Below, piece after piece: positions 26,923 to 34,670 of a DNA stretch of 64,000 bases (position 1 is its first letter; every line of letters starts with the position of its first letter). This DNA is from Magnetospirillum sp. SS-4 (GTDB lineage Bacteria > Pseudomonadota > Alphaproteobacteria > Rhodospirillales > Magnetospirillaceae). Both the position numbers and the translations under genes were made by a program. The stretch lies in the NCBI RefSeq assembly GCF_902729425.1, contig NZ_CACVCH010000092.1, positions 1-64,000 on the forward strand. The letters are read 5' to 3'. The notes below the pieces were generated by a model. The model did not search any database and was not told where the DNA came from. It worked only from the letters and a program-made list of their open reading frames with translations.

Positions 26923-27731
26923 AACTTCTTTACATGGGCGATGTGGTGGGCCGGTCCGGCCGCGACGTGGTGATCGGGCGGCTGGCGGAGATCAGGGATC
27001 GCCTGTCGCCGGATTTCATCGTCATGAACGGCGAGAACGCCGCCCACGGTTTCGGCATCACTCCCAGGATCTGCGACGAATTCCTGGCCGCCGGCATCGA
27101 CGTGGTGACCCTGGGCAACCACAGCTGGGATCAGCGCGAGATCATGCCCTACATGGACGGTCAGCCGCGCCTGCTGCGGCCGCTCAACTATCCCGCCGGC
27201 ACGCCGGGACGGGGAATCGGGGTCTTCGCCGCGCCGCGCGGCCGCAAGGTGGCGGTGATCCAGGTGATGGGGCGGCTGTTCATGGACCCGCTCGACTGTC
27301 CCTTCGCCGCCCTGGAGCGTGAATTGGCCAGGTTGCCGCTGGGGCCGGGCGGCGCCGACGCCATCATCCTCGACGTTCATGCCGAGGCTTCCAGCGAGAA
27401 GATGGCCCTGGCCCAGGTGGCGGCCGGCCGGGTCAGCCTGGTTGTCGGCAGCCACTCCCACGTTCCCACCGCCGACGCCCAGATTCTGCCGGGCGGAACC
27501 GCCTATCAGACCGATGCCGGCATGTGCGGCGATTACGATTCCGTGATCGGCATGAAAAAGGATGCGGCGATATTCAAGTTCGTGCGAAAAATCCCCGGTG
27601 AGCGGCTGTCGCCGGCCGAAGCGGCCGGAACCTTGTGCGGCGTGTTCGTCGAGACCGACGACCGGTCGGGACGGGCGACGAGGGTGGCGCCGCTGCGCCT
27701 GGGTGGCCGCCTCGCCGAGGCCTGGCCGTGA
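26919..27731 (+). CDS. ymdB: YmdB-family metallophosphoesterase
   Basis: Family members hydrolyse 2',3'-cyclic nucleotides and use two metal ions. The 270-residue product starts at ATG 26919. It contains the metal-binding blocks MGDVVGRSGRDVV, VMNGENAAHGFGI, TLGNHSWDQ and VGSHSHVPTADAQILPGGTA, followed by YQTDAGMCGDYDSVIGMKKD, all diagnostic of the TIGR00282/YmdB group. The ATGA overlap with the 5-FCL gene is common in related genomes. It is a cytoplasmic enzyme whose regulatory role in this group is not established. Confidence 0.94.
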   Translation: MKLLYMGDVVGRSGRDVVIGRLAEIRDRLSPDFIVMNGENAAHGFGITPRICDEFLAAGIDVVTLGNHSWDQREIMPYMDGQPRLLRPLNYPAGTPGRGIGVFAAPRGRKVAVIQVMGRLFMDPLDCPFAALERELARLPLGPGGADAIILDVHAEASSEKMALAQVAAGRVSLVVGSHSHVPTADAQILPGGTAYQTDAGMCGDYDSVIGMKKDAAIFKFVRKIPGERLSPAEAAGTLCGVFVETDDRSGRATRVAPLRLGGRLAEAWP

Positions 27732-27751
27732 GCTGGTGGAGAGAGGGGACC

Positions 27752-28360
27752 ATGGGGTATCGTTCGTTGCGCGTCGCCGTCTTTGTCGTCCTGGGGCTGC
27801 TGCTGGCCTCTCCCGCCCGCGCGCTTGAGGCCGCCGCCGCCGAGGCGGTGGTGCGCAGCGCCGTGGCCGACGCCAGCGCCGCTTTCGAGGGGGGGCCGTT
27901 CAGCCGGGACGAGAAACGCGCCCGGGTGTCGCGTCTGGTCGAGAAATACGTCGATCTTCCCTTCGAGTCTGAATTGCTGCTGGGGCGCCATTGGCGCAAG
28001 GCCAGCCCGGAACAGCGCAGCACCTTCACCGAACTGCTGATCCCGTTCTTCGTCTCCACCTATGGCTCCATGGTCGACAGCGCCAAGGTCACGCCCGAGG
28101 TCGAGGTGATCGGCTCGCAGCCGGGCGGCGGCGGCGCCGTCGTCGTCCATACCCTTCTCAAGACGCCGGGCGAGACTCCGGTCACGGTCGACTGGACCGT
28201 CACCGGCCTGGAAACCGGTCGGACGGTGATCACCGATCTGGTGGCGCAGGATATCGGTCTGGTCACCACCCTGAAGGCCGATTTCACCGCGGTCATCCGT
28301 TCCGCCGGCGGCGATATCGAAGCGCTGTTCGCCGCCATGCGCAAGAAGATCACCGGATAG
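27752..28360 (+). CDS. MlaC/Ttg2D-family periplasmic protein, stand-alone
   Basis: MlaC proteins ferry phospholipids between the outer and inner membranes. The 202-residue product starts at ATG 27752 (GAGAGGGG upstream). It has a signal peptide (YRSLRVAVFVVLGLLLASPA, cut after ARA) and the Tgt2/MlaC pattern: LVEKYVDLPFESELLLGRHW, SPEQRSTFTELLIPFFVSTY, VDWTVTGLETGRTVITDLVA. No mla permease or ATPase gene is adjacent. A second MlaC gene lies at 39847, so this is an extra copy, perhaps for a different lipid. Confidence 0.85.
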   Translation: MGYRSLRVAVFVVLGLLLASPARALEAAAAEAVVRSAVADASAAFEGGPFSRDEKRARVSRLVEKYVDLPFESELLLGRHWRKASPEQRSTFTELLIPFFVSTYGSMVDSAKVTPEVEVIGSQPGGGGAVVVHTLLKTPGETPVTVDWTVTGLETGRTVITDLVAQDIGLVTTLKADFTAVIRSAGGDIEALFAAMRKKITG

Positions 28361-28362
28361 GT

Positions 28363-29850
28363 TCACTCCACGCCGAACCGGATGCCCTGGGCCAGCGGCA
28401 GATCGCGGCCGTAATTGATGGTGTTGGTGGCGCGGCGCATATAGGTCTTCCAGCAATCGGAACCGGCCTCGCGGCCGCCGCCGCTGTCCTTGTCGCCGCC
28501 GAAGGCTCCGCCGATCTCGGCGCCCGACGGGCCGATATTGACGTTGGCGATGCCGCAATCGCTGCCCGTGGCCGCCAGGAAGGTCTCGGCCTCGCCGAGG
28601 TCGGTGGTGAAGATGGACGAGGCCAATCCCTGCGCCACGCCGTTGTTGAGCTGGATGGCTTCCTCCAGGGTGCCGAAGCCCACGACGTACAGGACGGGGG
28701 CGAAGGTCTCGCGCCGGACCACCCCGGTCTGGGCCGGCATCTCCACCAAGGCGGGACGGACGTAGAAGGCGCCGTCCCAATCGTTCACCCTTACCCGCTC
28801 GCCGCCGTGAACCACGCCGCCCTGGGTCCTGGCCTCGGCCAGGGTCGCCTGCATGCGGTCGAAAGCGTCCTCGCCGATCAGCGGTCCCACCAGGGTTCCC
28901 GCCGCCCGCGGGTCGCCGATGCGGATCAGGTCGAACGACGCCCGCAGCCGCCGGGTCAGTTCGTCGCGGATGCCGTGGTGGACCAGCAGGCGGCGCAGGC
29001 TGGTGCAGCGCTGGCCGGCGGTGCCGGCGGCGGCGAACAGCACGGCGCGCTCCACCAGATCGAGATCGGCCGAGGGGCAGACGATGGCGGCGTTGTTGCC
29101 GCCCAGTTCCAGCAAGGAGCGGCCCAGCCGCGTCGCGACGCGGGGCGCCAGCGCCTTGCCCATGGCGGTCGAGCCGGTGGCCGAGACCAAAGGAACGCCG
29201 GGATGATCCGCCAGGGCCTCGGCCGGTTCGCGCCCGCCGGCCAGCACCTGGCTCAGCCCCTCGGGCACATCGCCCAGCCGCCGGGCGGCGCGGTCGAGCA
29301 GGGCGTTGGCGGCCAGCGCGCACAGCGGCGTCCGGTCCGAGGGCTTCCAGATCACCGGATCGCCGCAGACCAGGGCCAGCGCCGCGTTCCACGCCCACAC
29401 CGCCACCGGGAAGTTGAAGGCCGAGATCACCGCCACCGGCCCCAGCGGGTGCCAGGTCTCCATCATGCGGTGATGGGGGCGCTCGGTGGCGATGGTCAGG
29501 CCGTGCAATTGCCGCGAAAGTCCGACGGCGAAGTCGCAGATGTCGATCATCTCCTGCACTTCGCCCAGGCCTTCCTGGACGATCTTGCCGGTCTCGATTG
29601 TCACCAGCAGGCCGAGATCCGTCTTGGCGGCGCGCAATTCCTCGCCGAACAGCCGCGCCAGTTCGCCCCGACGCGGCGGCGGCACCCGCCGCCAGACGTC
29701 GAAGGCCGCGGCGGCCCGCCTCACCGCCGCCTCGACGTCGCCGCCGGATTCTGCCCGGCCGATGATGCCGCCGTCGATCGGCGAGCGCACCTCAAGCTCG
29801 CCGGAGGAGTGTGGAATGCCCAGTCGGGTCAGCAGGTCGGAGACGTCCAT
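28363..29850 (-). CDS. Aldehyde dehydrogenase, ALDH7/AmaB-like
   Basis: The 495-residue product starts at ATG 29850, nine bases after AGGAG. NAD-dependent aldehyde dehydrogenase motifs are clear: AVISAFNFPVAVWAWNAALA, the nucleotide loop SATGSTAMGKALAPRVATRL, the general-base glutamate in LLELGGNNAAIV, and the catalytic cysteine in GTAGQRCTSLRRLLVH. The final GIANVNIGPSGAEIGGAFGG, then GGGREAGSD..YMRRATNTINYG, is typical of the ALDH7 group, which oxidises alpha-aminoadipate semialdehyde in lysine breakdown. It lies five bases after a TPP-dependent enzyme gene, so the two form an operon; the true substrate may be the product of that enzyme. Confidence 0.9.
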   Translation of the reverse strand: MDVSDLLTRLGIPHSSGELEVRSPIDGGIIGRAESGGDVEAAVRRAAAAFDVWRRVPPPRRGELARLFGEELRAAKTDLGLLVTIETGKIVQEGLGEVQEMIDICDFAVGLSRQLHGLTIATERPHHRMMETWHPLGPVAVISAFNFPVAVWAWNAALALVCGDPVIWKPSDRTPLCALAANALLDRAARRLGDVPEGLSQVLAGGREPAEALADHPGVPLVSATGSTAMGKALAPRVATRLGRSLLELGGNNAAIVCPSADLDLVERAVLFAAAGTAGQRCTSLRRLLVHHGIRDELTRRLRASFDLIRIGDPRAAGTLVGPLIGEDAFDRMQATLAEARTQGGVVHGGERVRVNDWDGAFYVRPALVEMPAQTGVVRRETFAPVLYVVGFGTLEEAIQLNNGVAQGLASSIFTTDLGEAETFLAATGSDCGIANVNIGPSGAEIGGAFGGDKDSGGGREAGSDCWKTYMRRATNTINYGRDLPLAQGIRFGVE

Positions 29851-29855
29851 GGCGG

Positions 29856-31523
29856 TCAGCTCCTGTTTTTCTCCCGGATGGCGGTGAGGGTGGTGCGGGT
29901 GGTGATGGCCTCGGGGTCGAGCCTGAGGTGCAGCAGCGCCAGGGTTTCCGCCGCCAGCGCCTGCTCCAGGGCGGGGACGAAGTCGTGGGTGTGCTCGACG
30001 GTGGCGGCCCAGGCGCCGTAGGAGCGGGCCAGGGCGGCGAAATCGGGATTGGCCAGATCGGTGGCCAGGGCGCGGCCGGGATGGCTGGCCTCCTGATGCA
30101 TGCGGATGGTGCCGTACATGCCGTTGTCGATGACGATCACCAGCGGGGCGAGGCCGTGCAGCCTGGCGGTGGCCAGTTCCTGCGCCGTCATCAGGAAACA
30201 GCCGTCGCCGGCGAATGCCACCACGGTGCGGTCGGGGAATTTCGCCTTGGCGGCCAGCGCCGCCGGCAGGCCGTAGCCCATGGAGCCGTTGGTGGGCGCC
30301 AATTGGCTGCGGTAATGGTGGAAGCGGTGAAAGCGCTGCGGCCAGCCGGTGTAGTTGCCGGCTCCGGTGCAGATGATGGCGTCGGCGGGCAGCCGGGCTT
30401 CCAGTTCCTCCATCACCTGCCCCATGTCCAGCGCGCCGGGGCAGTAATCGGGAATGCGGTTGGCCAGATGCTCGTCGCGCAAGCCCCTTGCCCAGTCGTG
30501 CCAGCCGCATTCGGCCGGCGGCGTCAGGTCGGCGGCGCGGCGGGCGAAGGGCGGCATGGCGCTGACCACCGCCAGGGCGGGGCGATAGACCCGCCCCAGT
30601 TCCTCGGCCTCGGGAAAGACGTGGATCAGGGTCTGGACCGGATTGGGTGAACGCACCAGGGTATAGCCGTTGGTGTCGATCTCGCCCAGGCGGGTTCCCA
30701 CCGCCAGCAGCAGATCGGCTTCCCTGACCCGCCGGGCCAGCGCGGGCGCCACCGAGAAGCCCAGTTCGCCCACATAGACCGGGGAATCGTTGTCGACGAT
30801 GTCCTGGCAGCGGAAGGCGGCGGCCACCGGCAACGACCACGCCTCGGCGAAACGGGTGAACAGGGCGCCGGCCTCGGCGGTCCAGCCGCCGCCGCCGACG
30901 ACGGCCAGCGGCCGCCGGGCCTTGCCCAGCAGGTCCGCCAGCCTGTCCATGCGGCAGGGGCCGGGATGGGGCAGGGCGACGGGAAGGGGCTCGACGTCGT
31001 CGGTCTCGGCCGTTTCGGCCAGCACGTCCTCGGGCAGAATCAGCGCCACCGGACCCGGCCGTCCGCCCAGGGCCGCGGCGAAGGCGCGGGCCACCGCCTC
31101 GGGCAGGCGGGCGGCGGAATCGACCTCCTCGACCCGCTTGGCCAGCGGCCGGAACATGGCGGCGAGATCGACCTCCTGAAAGGCCTCGCGGCCCCGGTTG
31201 GGACGATCCACCTGGCCGATCAGCAGCACCATGGGAGTGGAATCCTGAAAGGCGGTATGCACGCCGATTGCGGCGTGGCTGGCGCCCGGCCCGCGCCCGA
31301 CGAAGCAGATTCCGGGCCGCCCGGTCAGCTTGCCGTGGGCCTCGGCGGCGTAGGCGGCGCCGCCCTCGTGGCGGAAGGCCAGCACCTTGAGGCGGTCGCG
31401 GCGATCCCAGGCGGCGTCGAGGAAGGGCAGGAAGCTCTCGCCCGGAACGCAGGTGACGGTGTCGGCGCCCTGGAGGATCAGCGCGTCGGCCAATATCTCG
31501 CCGCCGGTGCGGGAACGGGTCAT
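29856..31523 (-). CDS. Thiamine-diphosphate-dependent enzyme, acetolactate-synthase-like
   Basis: The 555-residue product starts at ATG 31523, seven bases after AAGGA. It shows the three-domain layout of the acetolactate synthase/benzoylformate decarboxylase family: an N-terminal Pyr domain with the catalytic glutamate in FRHEGGAAYAAEAHGKLTG and GVHTAFQDSTPMVLLIGQV, a central domain, and a C-terminal PP domain with GDGCFLMTAQELATARLHGL..NGMYG. It is not the ilvB of isoleucine–valine synthesis, as no small subunit follows. Its partner is an aldehyde dehydrogenase, which suggests 2-oxo-acid decarboxylation to an aldehyde followed by oxidation; this is inference. Confidence 0.88.
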   Translation of the reverse strand: MTRSRTGGEILADALILQGADTVTCVPGESFLPFLDAAWDRRDRLKVLAFRHEGGAAYAAEAHGKLTGRPGICFVGRGPGASHAAIGVHTAFQDSTPMVLLIGQVDRPNRGREAFQEVDLAAMFRPLAKRVEEVDSAARLPEAVARAFAAALGGRPGPVALILPEDVLAETAETDDVEPLPVALPHPGPCRMDRLADLLGKARRPLAVVGGGGWTAEAGALFTRFAEAWSLPVAAAFRCQDIVDNDSPVYVGELGFSVAPALARRVREADLLLAVGTRLGEIDTNGYTLVRSPNPVQTLIHVFPEAEELGRVYRPALAVVSAMPPFARRAADLTPPAECGWHDWARGLRDEHLANRIPDYCPGALDMGQVMEELEARLPADAIICTGAGNYTGWPQRFHRFHHYRSQLAPTNGSMGYGLPAALAAKAKFPDRTVVAFAGDGCFLMTAQELATARLHGLAPLVIVIDNGMYGTIRMHQEASHPGRALATDLANPDFAALARSYGAWAATVEHTHDFVPALEQALAAETLALLHLRLDPEAITTRTTLTAIREKNRS

Positions 31524-31578
31524 CTCTCTGTCCTTCTGCTATGGTGGAAGGGCAAGTGTAGCACAGGGATGATCAGGG

Positions 31579-31905
31579 ATGGATGGGCAGTGGAACGATC
31601 TTGGCCGGCGCCTGACCCAGGCCAGCGGGTCCGATGCCGGCCTGGACGCGGCGGTGGCCAAGGCCTTCGCCCAGCCGGAAGCCGGCTACACCTCGTCGGT
31701 GGAGGCCTGCCGCGCCCTGGTGGCGGCCGCGCTGCCCGGCTGGCGGCTGCATCTGGGCTATGGAGTGACCGGAACCTTTCCCTATGCCTCGCTGTCGCGT
31801 GATGGCTGCCACATCGTCTCCGACGCCCCCACCGTGCCGCTGGCCATCCTCAGATCGGCGGTGGAAGCAGCATCGTCAGCGCCGTCATCGCCGCCGCCAG
31901 CCTGA
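31579..31905 (+). CDS. Unrecognised 108-residue protein
   Basis: The start is ATG 31579, divergent from the TPP-enzyme gene across 55 bases. The product contains a helical part (GLDAAVAKAFAQPEAGYTSS; VEACRALVAAALPGWRLHLG) and then strands (YGVTGTFPYASLSRDGCHIV) before VPLAILRSAVEAA. The layout resembles small phage-type or housekeeping proteins that judge sample-like aromatic pockets, but no family can be named. Its last 56 bases overlap the end of the convergent pncC gene, which is unusual. It could be wholly or partly spurious, though the codon pattern is good. Confidence 0.6.
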   Translation: MDGQWNDLGRRLTQASGSDAGLDAAVAKAFAQPEAGYTSSVEACRALVAAALPGWRLHLGYGVTGTFPYASLSRDGCHIVSDAPTVPLAILRSAVEAASSAPSSPPPA

Positions 31906-32335
31906 CCGCGTCGCGGTCGCCGGCAAAGATTTCGCTGCGGTGAGCGGTCGTGCCGCCGCGTTCGGCGCGGGCGAGGTGGACGAGGCCCACCGGTTTTTGG
32001 GCCGTGCCGCCGCCGGGGCCGGCGATGCCGGTGATGGCGATGGCGACATCGGCGCGGGAGCGGGCCAGGGCGCCGTCCGCCATGGCGCGGGCGACCGCCT
32101 CGCTGACCGCGCCATGGCTTTCGATCAGGATGGCGGGCACGCCCAGCATCTCGGTCTTGGCCTGATTGGAATAGGTGACGAAGCCGCGCTCCACCACCTT
32201 GGACGAACCGGCGATGGCGGTCAGTGCCGCCGCCACCATGCCGCCGGTGCAGGATTCTGCGGTGGCCAGCATCAGGCCGCGCGCCTCGAACGCCGCCAGC
32301 ACCTCGGCCGCCACGATCCGCAAGGCGGGGGTCAC
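31850..32335 (-). CDS. pncC: Nicotinamide-nucleotide amidase (CinA C-terminal type)
   Basis: The enzyme deamidates NMN to nicotinate mononucleotide in pyridine nucleotide recycling. The 161-residue product starts at GTG 32335, within a GTGA overlap with pgpA. It has LATAESCTGGMVAAALTAIA with the catalytic serine in ESCTGG, then VTYSNQAKTEMLGV, HGAVSEAVARAMADGA and ITGIAGPGGGTAQKPVGLVH. The N-terminal CinA domain is absent, as in stand-alone PncC. It is co-transcribed with pgpA. Confidence 0.94.
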   Translation of the reverse strand: MTPALRIVAAEVLAAFEARGLMLATAESCTGGMVAAALTAIAGSSKVVERGFVTYSNQAKTEMLGVPAILIESHGAVSEAVARAMADGALARSRADVAIAITGIAGPGGGTAQKPVGLVHLARAERGGTTAHRSEIFAGDRDAVRLAAAMTALTMLLPPPI

Positions 32336-32829
32336 GGCCGCACCGCCAGGAATACCGCCATGCCCGCCAGCCCGTAGAGGCCGGCCAGGATGTCGTCCAG
32401 CATCACCCCCAGTCCGCCGCCGATGCGGTCGTCGGCCCAGCGCACCGGCCACGGCTTCCACACGTCGAACAGGCGGAACAGGGCAAAGCCGGCCAGATAG
32501 GCGAGCGGATCGAGGGGGGCGGCGCAGAGCACCAGCCATTGGCCGGCGACCTCGTCGATCACGATCTCGCCGGGGTCTTCGGCCGCGGTCCGGGCGACAT
32601 AGACCGCCGAGGCCCACCATCCCACCAGGAAGCAGGCCGTTGCGGCGGCCAGCAGCAGGGCGGGGCCGCCCAGCGCCGCCAGTCCCCAGGCGAAGGGCAG
32701 GGCGGCCAGCGATCCCCAGGTTCCCGGCGCGCGCGGCAGCAGGCCGGCGCCGAACCAGGTGGCGGCGATGACGGCGGGGTGAAACGGGGCGATGCCGTCG
32801 CGACGGTAGGGCAAGACTCCTCCGGACAT
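32332..32829 (-). CDS. pgpA: Phosphatidylglycerophosphatase A
   Basis: PgpA removes phosphate from phosphatidylglycerophosphate to give phosphatidylglycerol at the inner membrane. The 165-residue product has WFGAGLLPRAPGTWGSLAAL near the start, IVIDEVAGQWLVL in the middle and ALFRLFDVWKPWPVRWADDR, GGLGVMLDDILAGLYG near the end. These are the conserved acidic motifs of the family, set between four hydrophobic segments. Its stop overlaps the pncC start. The pairing with pncC is frequent in alphaproteobacteria. Confidence 0.95.
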   Translation of the reverse strand: MSGGVLPYRRDGIAPFHPAVIAATWFGAGLLPRAPGTWGSLAALPFAWGLAALGGPALLLAAATACFLVGWWASAVYVARTAAEDPGEIVIDEVAGQWLVLCAAPLDPLAYLAGFALFRLFDVWKPWPVRWADDRIGGGLGVMLDDILAGLYGLAGMAVFLAVRP

Positions 32830-32844
32830 GTTGCGGCCAGGATA

Positions 32845-33534
32845 TCAGCTTGCAAGCCTGCCGTCGCGCACCCGCAATATCCGGTCGAAACGGTCGAAGA
32901 TCTTCTCGTCATGGGTCACCACCAGGACGGTGGCGGATTGCTCCACCGCCACCTTGCGCATCAGATCCATGACGATGGCCGCCCGTTCGGAATCCAGGGC
33001 GGCGGTGGGCTCGTCGGCGAGGATCAGGCGGGGGCGGTTGGCCAGGGCGCGGGCGATGGCGACGCGCTGGGCCTCGCCGCCCGACAGCTTGGCCGGCAGG
33101 GCGCGGGCGCGGTTGCCGACCTCCAGGTAATCCAGCAACTCGTCGGCCCGCCGGCAGGCGGCCTCGCGGCCGGCTCCCGCCAGCTCCAGCACCACCGCCA
33201 CGTTGTCGCGGCTGTTCAGGAAGGGCAGCAGGTTGTGGAACTGGAAGATGAAGCCGATCTTGTCGAGGCGCAGCCGCCGCAGGTCGCCGCCGCTCCACTT
33301 GCCGTCGTAGACGACGGCCCCGTCCAGCACCATCCGGCCGGAACTGGGCTCGACGACGCAGCCGATGATGTTGAGGAGCGTGCTCTTGCCCGATCCACTT
33401 GGCCCCAGCAGCCCCACCACCTCGCCGGGATGAAGGGTGAGATCGACGCCGCGCAGCGCGTCGACCCGCGAGCCGCCCTCGCCGAAATGCTTGGCGATGC
33501 CGGTCAGTTCCGCGAGAGGTGGAAGGGCGGCCAT
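32845..33534 (-). CDS. ABC exporter ATPase (LolD/MacB/DevA type)
   Basis: The 229-residue product has Walker A GLLGPSGSGKSTLLN, Q-loop GFIFQFHNLLPFL, the signature KLSGGEAQRVAIARALA, Walker B RLILADEPTAALD and the H-loop in VVTHDEKIFD. It is the third gene of a HlyD–FtsX-type permease–ATPase operon and starts two bases after the permease stop. Such tripartite systems (MacAB, DevABC) export peptides, glycolipids or lipoproteins across the envelope with an outer-membrane partner. No TolC-like gene is adjacent. Confidence 0.93.
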   Translation of the reverse strand: MAALPPLAELTGIAKHFGEGGSRVDALRGVDLTLHPGEVVGLLGPSGSGKSTLLNIIGCVVEPSSGRMVLDGAVVYDGKWSGGDLRRLRLDKIGFIFQFHNLLPFLNSRDNVAVVLELAGAGREAACRRADELLDYLEVGNRARALPAKLSGGEAQRVAIARALANRPRLILADEPTAALDSERAAIVMDLMRKVAVEQSATVLVVTHDEKIFDRFDRILRVRDGRLAS

Positions 33535-33536
33535 GC

Positions 33537-34670
33537 TCAGCCCCCCAGCGCGGTGGCGGGATCGATGCGCAGCGCCAGACGTACGCCGAGACCGCTGGCG
33601 ACGATGCAGACCAGCGCCACCACCACGCCCAGCAGGGCGGCGTCCTCGGTCATCAGCAGCACCCGGCGGGGAAACGTGTCGGCCACCAGCGAGATCAGCC
33701 CCCATCCCATGACGAAGCCGATCATGCCCATGGCCAGCGCCTGTTGCAGGATCAGCCCGACGATGGTGCGATCAGGCGCCCCGATCAGCTTCAAGGTGGC
33801 GATCTCGCGGGTCTTGTCCATGGTCATGGTATAGATGATCAGCGAGATCACCACCGCCGACACCACCATCAGGATGGCGGTGAACAGGCCCAGCTGCCGC
33901 CTGGCCTTTTCCACCACGGATTGGACAAGGATGGTTTCCTGCCGAAGCTGGGTGATGGCGCCCAGATGCTTCCAGCGGCCGATCTGGCGGGCGATCTCCT
34001 CGGGCGCGGTGTCGGGCTCCAGGCGCGCCACCACCGTGTTGACGGTGTCGGTGGCCGGCGGCGGCGCGCCGCGCGCCTGATCGCGACGATAGGCCGACGG
34101 CTTGGGCAGGAACTGGATCTTCTGGGCGTCGCGCAGGCCGAGAAACACCACCGGGTCGCCGCCGGTGGAGACGTGGTTGGCGGTCAGGCCGACGATCGTC
34201 ACTTCTTCCCGCCCCAGCCGCAGCCGCTCGCCCACGGTGAGGCCGGCGCGGCGGTCGATCACCGCCTCGCCGTGGCGGATGGCGATGGCGCGGCCCTCGA
34301 CGATGGCGGCGGGGCCGCCCATGCGGCCGGGCTCGAAGCCGACCACCTGCAAGCGCATGCCCTGGCCGCGATGGGATGTCTCGACCGTCTGGTAGGTCAT
34401 GGACCCGGCGGCGGCGATTCCGGGAATCCGCGCCACCATCTCGCGGGTGTCGCCCGGCATCTTCGACGCCTCAGCGAACGGCCCGCGGGTTCCCGATTCC
34501 ACCACCCACAGATCGGCGCCCGGCGCCCTGGCCAGCGACAGGGCGTCGTCGACGATGCCGCGATAGATGCCGATCATCGACAGCACCACGCCGAGCAGCA
34601 GGGACAGCCCCAGGCAGGTCAGCATGAACCGCCCCAGCTTGTGGCGGATGTCGCGGAAAGCCAGAGTCAT
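33537..34670 (-). CDS. ABC exporter permease, FtsX/MacB (DevC) type
   Basis: The 377-residue product starts at ATG 34670 and overlaps the upstream membrane-fusion gene by four bases (ATGA). It has one N-terminal membrane segment (RFMLTCLGLSLLLGVVLSMI), a large periplasmic MacB-PCD-like domain (residues 40–250), and three C-terminal segments (LFTAILMVVSAVVISLIIYT; MGMIGFVMGWGLISLVA; LLGVVVALVCIVASGLGVRL). This is the FtsX-superfamily layout of mechanotransmission exporters. The conserved REIATLKLIGAPDRTI loop follows the second segment. Confidence 0.92.
   Translation of the reverse strand: MTLAFRDIRHKLGRFMLTCLGLSLLLGVVLSMIGIYRGIVDDALSLARAPGADLWVVESGTRGPFAEASKMPGDTREMVARIPGIAAAGSMTYQTVETSHRGQGMRLQVVGFEPGRMGGPAAIVEGRAIAIRHGEAVIDRRAGLTVGERLRLGREEVTIVGLTANHVSTGGDPVVFLGLRDAQKIQFLPKPSAYRRDQARGAPPPATDTVNTVVARLEPDTAPEEIARQIGRWKHLGAITQLRQETILVQSVVEKARRQLGLFTAILMVVSAVVISLIIYTMTMDKTREIATLKLIGAPDRTIVGLILQQALAMGMIGFVMGWGLISLVADTFPRRVLLMTEDAALLGVVVALVCIVASGLGVRLALRIDPATALGG

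Noticed and set aside
27991-30021. Plus-strand frame of 676 codons
   Set aside because: It overlaps the end of the MlaC-like gene in another frame and runs antisense to the aldehyde dehydrogenase.
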